From positions 62,001 through 126,000 of the forward strand of contig VUYT01000015.1 in NCBI GenBank assembly GCA_008802785.1: a stretch of DNA of 64,000 nucleotides, given 5' to 3'. The notes beneath the pieces were generated by a model. That model was not told the DNA's origin and searched no databases. It worked only from the letters and a program-made list of their open reading frames with translations. Both the position numbers and the translations under genes were made by a program. The number at the start of each line of letters is the position of its first letter. The first letter of the stretch is position 1. The stretch is from Symmetrospora coprosmae (taxonomy: Eukaryota; Basidiomycota; Cystobasidiomycetes; Symmetrosporaceae). Shown here piece after piece: positions 12,127 through 22,536 of the stretch.

Positions 12127-15100
12127 ATGGACAGCGTGAGCAATCGCATCTGGAGGAAAACATGGAGATCCTACTGACAGGGCTCATGCCACCTCTCAGA
12201 CTGGGCGTCGTCCGCCTTACCCGCTCGAGAACCGCGCTCCTCTCGCAAAGGTGCGTCACGCCGGCCGGACCGACCGGGCATGCACAAGTCGCAGCCCATA
12301 CGAGCTGATGAGGCTGCATACACTGGCGCGCAGCACTTCCGCGACATCACGCTCGACTCCCGCTTCGGCAATGCAGAGGGCGGCCACTTCTCCGACGTCA
12401 ACCTGACGAGCGTCCTCTTCAAGGGTCAGTCGCGGGACGGCCAGGCCGTGCGGCGACCGAGACCGCTGGTCGGCTAGGCTATTCGGAGCTGCTGTTGGGG
12501 CAGCGTGCTCAAGCAAGGCACTGACAGTCGTTCTGACCCGTTGTCGTCTCTCCTGCTTGGTACAGCTCGAAGCGATGCGTCCGAACACGTCAAGATGGAG
12601 GTATGGCACGCGCCAGGTCGGTCGAAGCCGTTCTTCAAGGAGGCCATCCGCAAGCACTACAAGCCTTTGAGGAAGGGCGAGCAATTCGGCCCATCGTGGA
12701 CTAACCACTGGGTGCGGATGCAGCCTAGTCAAAGCGCTGTCTCCAGGGCCATATGCTGATCTCCGGCTATCTGCCCCGCCCGAGCAGGTACGGATCCATC
12801 TCACCGTTCCGAAGGAATGGCAGGATGAGGAACGGGTCCAGCTCGAGTTTGACCCTGGGTGAGCTAAATGCGGGCGTTCCGCGTGGAAGTAGGCCTCGAG
12901 ACCAAGCTGACATTGCCGCCTCAAGGTGCGAGGCAATGGTCTTCGACACGGAGGGTCGGCCTCTTCAAGGCATTACAGGTGGATCTGTCAATGAGAGGAG
13001 GGTGGAGTTCATTCTCAAGGAGAAGCGCTACTCTCAGACGTTTTACATTGAAGTGTCCGCCAATGGTAGGTTCGGGCGACATCGCTTCCAGTCGCAGATA
13101 CTCGTAGAGAGCTGACAGTCGTACCCGCTGCCTGCTACCTGCAGGCATGTTCGGCACCGGAGACGATGACATGACAGGGCCCAACGAGCATCGCTACTTC
13201 ACCGTACGCTGTCTCTGCCTCGCTCAGGTCTCAGCCTACCTCGGCTGAACTGTGCACCTTCCGCCCCCAGCTCGCAAGCGCAGACATTGTCGTTCCCCGA
13301 ATGGAGGCGTGGCACCTCCTATGGGACTTCCGCATCGTCAAAGACCTAGCTCGCAACCTGCCTGCCGAGTCTCGCTTGGGTGCTAAAGCCCTTTACGTTG
13401 GCAACGAGATGCTCAACGTCTTCAAGCACGACGACCTGTCTAGCATTGGGAAGGCCCGCAAGGTAGCCGAGCAGGTCCTCGGCGAAGGCTGGCAGAAGCT
13501 GGGCGAGAAGGTCTTCGAGTCGGAACCGGGAAACAAGGACGATGTGCCCATCTGGGCCATGAGCAACTGCCACATCGACACTGCCTGGCTATGGCCATTC
13601 CGAGTCACGCAGCAGAAGACGGCGCGATCATGGAGCACGTTAGTGTTCTGTTCGATCATAGAAGAGGCAGGACGGACAGAAGCTGAACCTGCTTCACAGC
13701 CAATGCGATCTGATGGATCGCTACCCCGAGCACCGCTTCGTTGCGAGTCAGGCACAACAATTCAAGTGGCTTGAGCAGCAGTATCCGCAGCTGTTCGACG
13801 TCATCAAAGGCGTGGGTTCTCCTCTCCCGAGCGTACTTCGCGTTAATCCTGTTATAGCTCAACTCCCCTCTGCTTGTCTACAGAAAATCGATGCTGGTCA
13901 ATTCATGCCGATTGGCGGAAGCTGGGTGGAGGTGAGTCCTTGTACCAGCCGTCGCTCAGTCTCAGCCACGTACTGATCTGACACTGCCACTCTTCCCCAG
14001 AACGATACGAACCTTCCGTCAGGCGAGAGCTTGTGCCGTCAGATGATCTTCGGCCAGCGATACTTCAAGTCTCGCTTCGGCAAGTACTGCGATGTGCACT
14101 GGCTTCCAGACACATTTGGCTACTCGAGCCAGCTGCCGCAGATCTGCCGAGCAGCCGGCATGCCCTCCTTCTTCACCCAGAAGCTGTCCTGGTCGCAGTT
14201 CAATAACTTCCCTCACACCACATTCAACTGGATCGGACTGGACGGCACGCAGGTTCTCACGCACATGACGCCCGTCAATACGTACAATGCCGGAGCTACG
14301 GTGCAGGACGCTATCAATGGCGTCAAGAACCACAAGAACCTTGAAGTAACGGACATCAGCCTCCTACCTTTCGGGAATGGCGATGGAGGCGGCGGAGCCG
14401 TCCCTCCCATGCTCGAGAACCTGAGGAGATTGCGCTCTGTCGCCAACCATCACTCCGATCTGCCGAAGATCGGCTACGGTGAAGGAAGATCGATTTCAGA
14501 GATGTACCAGGCAATCCTCAAGCAGACAGAGTGGGTCTCGCAAGGGATCGGTCGGCCGTGGTGACATCGCTGATCCAGGGCATTGCCCCTTCAACAGCAA
14601 TGGCAAGAAGCTACCCACGTGGATCGGAGAGCTGTACCTCGAGTTCCACCGAGGCACCTACACGTCGCACGGCAGCATCAAGCGACACAACCGGAAGTCC
14701 GAGGTGCTCCTGCAAGAGCTCGAGTACCTAGCCACGCTGGCATCAGTGCAGGCGTCGAGCAGCAAGAGCGGATACAAATACCCGAAGGTGCGCTCATCTC
14801 TCTCTCCGGCTCACTCCATGGGTGGAAGCTGATACTGTTGCGCACCGTCCGCGCTTCACTTGGTAAAGGCCGAGATTGATCCTCTATGGGAGCAGGTCCT
14901 GCTGTGCCAATTTCACGACGTCCTTCCCGGATCTGCGCTCGAGATGGTGTACGAAGACGTGGAGGAGATCTATGCGGACGTCTCTGAAAAGGGTAAGCTC
15001 CGCTATACTTTCGAGAGAGCTCACCGCTGAGTTGGAAAGCTGATCACTTCGGTGTCGAAACAGCCAATAAGCTGCTTGAGGCGGCTATCAAGGAGCTCAT

Positions 15101-16636
15101 TCCGGACTCACTCGGCAGGTTTAGCAGCTCGCACAGCAAGCCATTCGCACTCAATCCGACTGGCCTGCCGAGGCAGGAGATCGTCAACATCGGCGGAGCG
15201 GTCCTTGCGCGAGATACCGTATTCCAGAGCGCCGATGCGGGCGGGCTTGTTCTCATGGAGGACCTCGATGGCAGCGGTGTGGCGCGCGTCTCGGGCAGCG
15301 ACGTCGAACCAGCCACCTGCAAGGTTTCAGATGGTGTCTATACGCTGTCCAACGAAAGCTTGCAAGTCAAGATTGGCTCAAATGGCCGCATCACCAGTAT
15401 CATTGACCTGCGAGAGGAGTGAGTCCTCAAGCGGTTCATCGAAGCGATCCATAGTGCTGACAGTGAGCCCTGCCTGTACAGCCGTGAGCTCATCTCCCCA
15501 GGTCGCTCCGCAGGCTTCGTCATCTACGAAGACATCCCAGGCAGATTCGATGCCTGGGATGTGGATGTCTGGCACCTCGAGACCGCCGAGCACCTCGAAG
15601 CCTCTTCTGTGGAGTCCGGTCTCCCGGGACCGCTGCGTGCGTCCATCGTCTCGGAGTACAAAGTCGGCAAGTCGACCTGGAAAGTGAGTTCATTGATTCG
15701 CAGCTGGCCTAGCTGTCCGGATCACTAGCTGACGCCGCTTGACGCAGACCACTATCTCGCTGGACGCAGTTGCCACGACCGGAGACGCGCTCAGCATGAT
15801 CCGGATTGATACCGAAGTCAACTGGCACGAGCAGCACCGCTTCCTCAAGTGGGAGATCCCAGTCGAGATCTTTGCGGCCGAGGCCTTCTACGAGACGCAG
15901 TTCGGGTACCTTGCGCGCCCAACGCACCGCAATACTACCTGGGACGCGGCCAAGTTCGAGGTCTGCGGACACAAGTACATCGATCTCTCGGAGTATGGGT
16001 ACGGCATGGCCATGCTCAACGAATCCAAGTACGGCTTTGCTGTCGAGGGCAATGTGATGCGTATCTCGCTGCTGAGAGGGGCTACTGGCCCAGGTGAGTC
16101 AGGCACTGGCTGCTAGCTGTTCCTGCCCGTTGCAGGGTCGCTGAATGTACGGTCTGCTCGCCTTGACAGACCTCCACCAAGATCAGGGCGAGCACGCCTT
16201 CTCGTTCGCGCTCCTGCCGCACAAGGAGCACTTCCACCAGACGGATGTGCCGAAGCTTGCCAAGGTATTCAACGCTCCTCTGAAGGCCAAGTTCGCCTCT
16301 ACCGGTGCCGTGCACCAGCTCGCATCGGACGTCAGAGGGCCATTCACGGTCGAAGGGGCGCCGAATGTCATCCTCGACACAGTCAAGCGAGGCGATGACG
16401 ATGATTTCCTCTCGGCTAATACCAGCAAGAGCGTCATCTGCCGCCTGTTCGAGAGCAAGGGCGGGCACGCCAGAGCCAAGCTCGTCACGACTCTACCGGT
16501 TGCGAAAGCCTCGATCGTGGATCTTCTCGAGCGCACAACGGAGGAGCTCGAGGTTGTTTGCAGCTCGGACGGCAAATGCAGCGTTAAGCTGCCATTCAAG
16601 GGCTTCCAGTTCATCACCGTCAAGCTGGACTTGTGA
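12127..16636 (+). CDS. AMS1: Alpha-mannosidase, GH38 (Ams1-type, cytosol/vacuole)
   Basis: Seventeen exons: 12127-12135, 12200-12250, 12334-12424, 12566-12711, 12788-12858, 12926-13065, 13145-13203, 13271-13638, 13700-13811, 13884-13931, 14001-14530, 14598-14787, 14869-14992, 15064-15418, 15482-15683, 15748-16093, 16170-16636; 1102 residues. The enzyme trims mannose from free oligosaccharides. In yeast Ams1 reaches the vacuole by selective autophagy (Cvt pathway). Visible GH38 marks: CHIDTAWLWPF (zinc-site His/Asp, residue ~290), VENDTNLPSGES, WLPDTFGYSSQLPQI (catalytic nucleophile Asp, ~400) and GNGDGGGG. No signal peptide or membrane anchor is present, which separates it from Golgi class II enzymes. 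The start is a 9-nt exon (ATG plus two codons), chosen because it joins in frame to GHFSDVNLTS, a family N-terminal motif; this first exon is inferred. It is the most intron-rich gene of the window. Confidence 0.87.
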
Positions 16637-16857
16637 GTCGTGTGCAGTGGATGAAGGTGCGCCTTTGCTTATTGACTTTCGGGATCTTGCGGATTCCAGG
16701 GCAGATGGCAAGAAGGATGGACTGGATAGCTGGAACGAGGTCTCGTCTGCAGATCTATGATGCGTGCTTCCATGGTCCGCTATCTATAAACCCCTCTCAG
16801 CGAAACCTCGCTATTGCCAGCGAGCCCCCTTGTAGCCAATGCACAATCTATTTCGTA

Positions 16858-17949
16858 CTAAGCCTTCGAGAACCTGATGAGGCAGCCGTTGTCCTCACGC
16901 TCGTTCTGATCATTCAAGCCGCCGTACACTGCAATGGCATCAGGTCCAGCCTTGTCCGAGTCAAACCATCCCCGCTGAGGCCCTGCTATCCCACCCGCAA
17001 TCTGAGCCTCCTGCCAAGCGTCGCTCGCTAGCTCTCCATCCTTGCTCAGGGCAAGCGTCCAAATGTCTCCCCAGAAGAGTCCGGCACCAGCATGTCCAAG
17101 GCTGGAAGCGTCCTTTTCGCCGAAAAAGGCGGCGAGGTAATCCTGCCCGGCGACCGTGACTGCCTGCAGACCTGTAACGCTCCTTCCGCCTGGGCACTTG
17201 CCCTCTGCGAAATCTACGCTCTGCCATTCAGCTGCTCCGGGTCCGGTGGAGGCGACATCGAGGTAGTCGAGCCGGCCGCCTAGCGATTGTTTCCCATCGA
17301 ACCCGCCGTATCTCCAGAGCTTGCCGAGCGCGTAAACGAAGCCTGGTCCGCCTCGGGGCGCGCCTGGTGCGTTTGGCAGCTGCTTCCACGCCTTGCTCTG
17401 CACGTCGAAGGACCACAGATCGCTAGACCGGCCGCTGGCGGGGCATCCGGCATGCACGAAGAAGCGAGCCTCGGAAGCGTCGCCGCCAGTTGCGGCGTGG
17501 TACGAGCGTCCTTCAGGGAAAGGTGCTTTGGGATCCGGGTCGAGAGCACTCCAGGTGCGGGCCGCGGTGGAGAAGCGCCAGACTCGCCCGTTCTCCTCGA
17601 GCGGCTTCGGGTCGACCCCGCTTCGTCCGCCCCAGACGTAGATGTCCCCAGCGACAGTCGCGGAGGTGTGGCCAACGCGAGGAGACGGCGTTGCATGTCC
17701 ATTGTTGGTGTCGTCCGCTGCGAGGGGAGCAACGCTCTCCGCCTCCAGGGAGGGCTGCTGCTCGCCCGCCGACAAGCCCGACTTGGGCAGCTGGAAGATG
17801 TTCACGGAGGCATCGACAGGCTCGCGCGGCTTGATCTCGCCCCCGAAAAGATAAGCCGTGCCGTCAATGACATTGAGAGAGTGCGACGAGCGCGGCAGGT
17901 TGCTCGCGAGGGTGAAGCGCTCGAGGGTGGCCACGAGCTGGTGTGTCAT
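16858..17949 (-). CDS. Kelch-repeat beta-propeller protein, intronless
   Basis: A single open frame of 363 residues. Kelch motifs repeat through the protein: YLFGGEI, SATVAGDIYVWGGRSG, SYHAATGG..ARFFVHAG, KLWRYGGFDG, and a last AIAVYGGLND. Each has the paired glycines and following aromatic residues that mark blades of a kelch/galactose-oxidase-type propeller; about five to six blades are discernible. There is no BTB, F-box, signal peptide or membrane segment, so it is probably a cytosolic propeller like the nitrile-specifier or Rab9-effector group; substrate or partner is unknown. It converges on the mannosidase gene (222 bp between stop codons). It lacks introns, unlike most neighbours. Confidence 0.82.
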   Translation of the reverse strand: MTHQLVATLERFTLASNLPRSSHSLNVIDGTAYLFGGEIKPREPVDASVNIFQLPKSGLSAGEQQPSLEAESVAPLAADDTNNGHATPSPRVGHTSATVAGDIYVWGGRSGVDPKPLEENGRVWRFSTAARTWSALDPDPKAPFPEGRSYHAATGGDASEARFFVHAGCPASGRSSDLWSFDVQSKAWKQLPNAPGAPRGGPGFVYALGKLWRYGGFDGKQSLGGRLDYLDVASTGPGAAEWQSVDFAEGKCPGGRSVTGLQAVTVAGQDYLAAFFGEKDASSLGHAGAGLFWGDIWTLALSKDGELASDAWQEAQIAGGIAGPQRGWFDSDKAGPDAIAVYGGLNDQNEREDNGCLIRFSKA

Positions 17950-18856
17950 CGCTTTCGATTGGAGTCAGGTCGCTGTGGGCGGTGCCGTGTACGTTAGGCG
18001 CCGGCAAGTCAGCTTCACCGCTTGCACGGAATAGAGCACCTGATAGTGATGAAGCGTACTTGTATCAGCGGAAGCTCAGCGGTTGATGGGCCAGAGGGAT
18101 AGGACTCTCAAGGGAGCTTTCTCTGCGACGGCGACTTTCGGCCAAGCCCGTCACCTGCAAGGTACCCCTCACAATCTGCTGAGTTGAGCTGCATTAGAGT
18201 GCCCACTACTTATCGCATCAGTCGTGCATGGGAGAGAGTTGTTACATGATGCTTGCGGTACGCCAGTTTTCATAGGCAGCGGGCAGACATCGATAGTCAT
18301 GCAGCAAAGCCTGTCCTGTCGGCAAGCCGATTGAGCGGACGAGCTTTCCAGGCCGGCTCGCAGATGCTGCAGTACAGTAGTACAGACAAGCGTCGCGGAT
18401 GGCTCGAAATCGCAGAAAGCTGTACTCGAGTATGATACTTGGCAGTCCTGACGGAGCCTGAGAGTTCATTGCCTGTGGGCTGGCTGTAGACTCTTGAGAC
18501 GGTGACGTTATGCGAGCAGACACGGCGCCCCGAGGTGTGAAGGGCGGTCTGGTTCGCCTCCCCATCCGGACGACACTTGGTCTGTCCCTGTAGCGACGTA
18601 ATACTGTGCTCACATGCACATTGACCTGGGCATGACTTGATTCTGGCCTCATCTTTGAGAAAGTACCAACGCCACAAAGTAGTCGCGACCTGGACCTGTT
18701 TGCCACCAGATCGCGTTCGCGGCCCCGCTGTTGTTCAGGCGGCCGCTCCCCTCATCCCTTCCCCCCTTACTCACTCACTACAGAACATAGAACGAGCGCT
18801 TGGACAACAAAGGGACAGCAGTATACACAGAAGAATCTATAATATACATCCACAAA
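17950..18856. other. Divergent intergenic region between kelch and RAD51 genes
   Basis: This 907-bp region is shared upstream DNA of two divergent genes. Several open frames of 60-150 codons cross it, but none shows a domain, codon pattern or splice logic I trust. An A/T-richer stretch (about 18815-18850, including TATAATATACATC) immediately precedes the RAD51 ATG. No MluI-type ACGCGT cell-cycle box was noticed near RAD51. Confidence 0.5.
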
Positions 18857-20428
18857 ATGTCGCAGGAGATGGAGGATGACTCGCAGGCGTACAGGGCCGC
18901 GATGCAGATCCAGAAGCTGACGGTGAGTGCAGATGGGGGCAGAGAGACAGAGGCAGAGGGGCCATCAACATGATGCGGCAGCAGGCTGATGTGCATGCGT
19001 CTCGCATGTGCCTGCCTGTCCCTCTTGATCGCCAGGAATTCGGCCTCACGAATGGAGACTGCCAGAAGCTGGCCGACGCCGGGTTCTGCACGGTCGAGTC
19101 TGTCGCCTTCACCCCGAAGAAGGCGCTGCTCGCAGTCAAGGGAATCTCGGAAGGGAAAGCCGACAAGATTCTCGCTGCAGGTCCGTCCTTCCCCCTTCCT
19201 TCTATCCTCTGCACGCGATCGCGCACTTGCAGAGGGCTAGAACGCTCTGGCTGACGCGCTGCCCGCTCTTGTTGCCCTTCCCGCCCATCGGCCCCGCAGC
19301 GGCAAAGCTCGTCCCCATGGGATTCACTACCGCCACAGAGTACCATGCGCGCAGGACAGACATGATCACCATCACGACGGGCTCAAAAAACCTCGACACG
19401 GTCCTCGGGGGCGGCATCGAGACGGGAAGCATCACCGAGCTGTATGGCGAGTTCAGGACAGGCAAGTCGCAGCTGTGCCACCAGCTCGCAGTGACGTGCC
19501 AGGTGAGTCACATTGCGTGGTCTTGTCACTACGCACCCAGCTTCCCTAACGCCTGCTGCGCTTTCGTGTTGCCCGCAGCTCCCGATGGACATGGGCGGCG
19601 GAGAAGGAAAGTGCCTATACATTGACACGGAAGGGACCTTCCGGCCGGTACGCTTGCTCGCTATTGCCGAACGCTACGGATTGAATGGAGAAGAGGTCCT
19701 CGACAATGTCGCCTACGCGCGAGCCTACAATGCGGATCACCAGCAGCAGCTGCTCCTGCAGGCTTCAGCCATGATGGCAGAATCGAGGTGAGCGGCGACT
19801 CTTGCTGCACACGCCAAGCTTGTATGTTTTGCTGACACCTTCCTTTCCGCACATCTCTCTCAGATTCTCCCTCCTCATAGTCGACTCGTGCACCGCCCTC
19901 TACCGAACCGATTTCTCTGGACGTGGCGAGCTGTCGGCGCGACAAGTGCACCTGGCAAAGTTCCTCAGGACGTTGATGCGACTTGCAGATGAGGTGGGTT
20001 CTCTCCTAAATATCCTATTCGCTCGTATTTCCTCAAGCCAGCTCTGCCCTTGCTCTTTGGGAACCGTTCCCTTCCCTTCCGTCCCGCCTCTCCTCCTCCT
20101 TCGCGCTCTCTTCCACATCGTGGTATCGACATGCTGACACGACTCCCTCTGTATGTCTCCTTCTCAACAGTTCGGAATCGCGGTCGTCGTCACGAACCAG
20201 GTCGTTGCGTCCGTCGACAACGCGGGTCCGATGGCTGGCGGCGGCGAGACGAAGAAGCCCATCGGCGGCAACATCATGGCGCACGCATCAACGACGCGCG
20301 TCATGTTCAAAAAGGGAAGGGCAAACTGCCGAATCGCAAAGATCCAGGACTCGCCGTGCCTCCCCGAAGCGCAGGGGACGTTCGCCATCAATGCCAATGG
20401 GATCGACGACCCGGACCTCGAGGAGTAG
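18857..20428 (+). CDS. RAD51: RAD51 recombinase
   Basis: Six exons: 18857-18922, 19036-19180, 19300-19502, 19579-19787, 19864-19993, 20171-20428; 336 residues, the normal length. RAD51 forms ATP-dependent filaments on single-stranded DNA and performs homology search and strand exchange in the nucleus. Visible parts: the N-terminal helix-hairpin domain ([21 protein letters not shown]), the polymerisation motif FTTA, Walker [10 protein letters not shown] (residues ~120-128), Walker B LLIVDS (~209) and DNA-binding loop L2 within [19 protein letters not shown]51 is favoured over meiotic DMC1 by the GEFRTGKSQ / [10 protein letters not shown] context and the N-terminal domain sequence. The C-terminus ends in an acidic [10 protein letters not shown], a little longer than typical. 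All junctions close in frame. Confidence 0.95.
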
Positions 20429-20839
20429 GCGCGTTCTGTCGCATTAGCGCCGGCAAGGGTCTCACCAATGTAGCAGGCTCTCTTCCTCTCACGAACCGCA
20501 CGTACGGCTCGGCCCCTTCACGACCTGCAGTACTAGCGCATGCAACCCGGAAGTTTTCCTCTTCGTGCCATGCTTCTTTGTTGTCTTAGTAGTACTCGTT
20601 CATTTCGCAATCGTTCAGGGCAGATTCGTGCTGTAGTCATCGGCAAAGCTGACCATTCTTAACCGAATGTGTTGCCTGCTTTCCAGCTGGGCGCCAGACT
20701 TGGGACTGACGAGAAGGAGACAGTGTAGAGGTAAACAAGGGCCACGATACTTATACTATGCACAACGACACTGTCACTACTGCGATGGTTACTGCTTGCT
20801 CTGCCATTCGAGTGTCCATCCAAGTGAAACAGCACTTCT
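20429..20839. other. Convergent 3' spacer, RAD51 / VPS62-like
   Basis: About 410 bp lie between two converging stop codons. No gene was seen. It should contain both polyadenylation regions, but no canonical AATAAA was needed or found to place them. Confidence 0.5.
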
Positions 20840-22241
20840 TCACTCCTTGCTCCGGAGTGGTGACGTCGGTGGCACTGACTGCTGCACCTCGCAAACCTCC
20901 TCGTCTTGGCAGACCTTCTTCCTGCCGAGGTTTTTGAGGTAGGGTCCTGCAGAGCATATATATCGTGGCTGTGTCAGCGTGCACACTCATGCCGGAGCGT
21001 CATCCCTACTTGTCGCAATCGCTCACCATGCGGACCCTCCGTGTACCTGCACTGCCCGAACAGACACAACTGGCGCGGGTCGCTCTGGGACAGGCGCTCG
21101 TCGCCCCAGTACCCGGTGAAAGTGAGCCATTCGACGCCCTCGCTCTGGAAGGCCTGCTGGAGAGGGGACTCTGCCCCAGTGCTCGTGCTCGTGTCCGAGG
21201 CAGTAGTGGAGGCGTCCACACGCGCCGCCGCTGTGAACGTCCCTGCGCTCGCATCGAACAGGTAGGCCCTGAAGTTGAGCGTCGGGTCCCACAGCGATCC
21301 AGCGTCCGTCCTGTCTGCCAGGAGGTCCTCGTACACGTGTGTCCCCGCGGACGGGTACATTGCATGGCTGCCCAGTGCGGGGTAGACGAGCGGGCGTGCT
21401 GTGGACCCGCCCTCAGCTGCGGGCATGGCTCCGGAAGTGAATGCACTGCCCGATCCGTGCTGCGAGAGGTAGATGGTCGTGGGGGTGCCGTCGACGAAGC
21501 GGACTATGGTGTGCTCCCAGTCGCCGACGTGGTTCCCGAACGAGAGCGACGAGCGGTCGAGCAGTCTGCACGGACAGGCCGGGTTGAAGGTGCACCAGTC
21601 AGAAGATGCAAGGAGACGCGGACACGAGCAGGGCGAAGAGCGCGGGCAGCCCGTGACGCACGATGGGCCGGCATTGTACGCGAAAAAGGCAAAGTAGAAG
21701 GCGTCGACGACGGGGACGCCGGTGTCGTCCAGCTTGGGCACGACAATGATGGTGCAGGGGGCGGAGCTGTGCCCAGTGACGGCGTCGGGTCGCGCGTCGT
21801 CCGATTTGACCCAGTCCGTGTCGAGGGTGACGCCGCTGGGCGAGGTGAGGTACGTCTGGCCGCTGAAGGTGCTCAGCGTCGAGAGCGTGGCTGTTGTCTC
21901 TGGCGCGGAAGAGCCGGACGCCTCGGGAATGACGCGAGGGAGGAAGGCAGCTACATCGGTAGGCCACCTGCATATTGGATTGACGGGAGTGGAGTGGTGG
22001 CGGATTTCAGCGGTTCAGATGCAGCACGAGATGCGAGGCGGGCAGCAGGATGAACGCACCACTGCTCCTCCGAAGAGAGGTAGAAGTAGGGTGCGTGCTC
22101 GAGGACATAGTCTGGGATGCTGTCGAGCGTCGGTATAGCTTGCTGCTGTCGCGGGAGATGTGGGATGGAGTGGACGAGCTGGAGGAGGGTGGTCGCGACG
22201 ACGAGGAGGAGCAGGACGGGAGAGCAGCTCTGGAACGGCAT
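20840..22241 (-). CDS. VPS62/TDA6-like secretory protein (DUF946 family)
   Basis: Four exons on the minus strand: 22241-22060, 21967-21662, 21565-21027, 20946-20840; 377 residues. VPS62 was named for a mild vacuolar protein sorting defect in yeast; its molecular role is unknown. The N-terminus is a clear signal peptide (hydrophobic LLLLVVATTLLQLV). Family blocks are PDYVLEHAPYFYLSSEEQ joined across intron 1 to WWPTDVAAFLPRV, then FGNHVGDWEHTIVRF, and a C-terminal stretch in which exon 4 supplies GPYLKNLGRKKVC. Intron 2 is 96 nt, a multiple of three without a stop, and can be read through. The gene is divergent from the MMSDH gene with only 295 bp between the start codons. Confidence 0.82.
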
Positions 22242-22536
22242 GGTGAGGCTACTGAGATCGGGGAGAGGGAAGAAAGGAGGGTGGGCGGCAAGCTTGCTGT
22301 CCTGTTCCGTAAAAACGACGCTTTCAGAGCGTCTGTCAGTTGCGTCGGACGGAGACGAGACGGAGGAAAGCTACGACTGCGACTGACTGCCAACGCCACC
22401 AAGGCCCACTCCGCTCAGCGGCGACGGGCGGCACGCGGCAAGTGCACAATGCCGCGCCCGGAGGGATGCATATGGAGAGATGCAGGCCCGCTCTTCGCTG
22501 AGTACGGTGCAGTGACAGTGCAGTATTCTCAACAAC

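Noticed and set aside
12127-16636. Possibility that the GH38 enzyme is a Golgi or lysosomal class II mannosidase
   Set aside because: There is no signal peptide or membrane anchor, and the N-terminal GHFSDVNLTS and CHIDTAWLWPF blocks fit the Ams1 type.
18857-20428. Possibility that the recombinase is DMC1
   Set aside because: The N-terminal domain, FTTA motif and loop sequences look like RAD51. A tree would settle it fully.
20965-22053. A 362-codon plus-strand frame opposite the VPS62-like gene
   Set aside because: It lies over the conserved VPS62 exons on the other strand, has Arg/Gly/Val-rich antisense composition and no recognisable domain.
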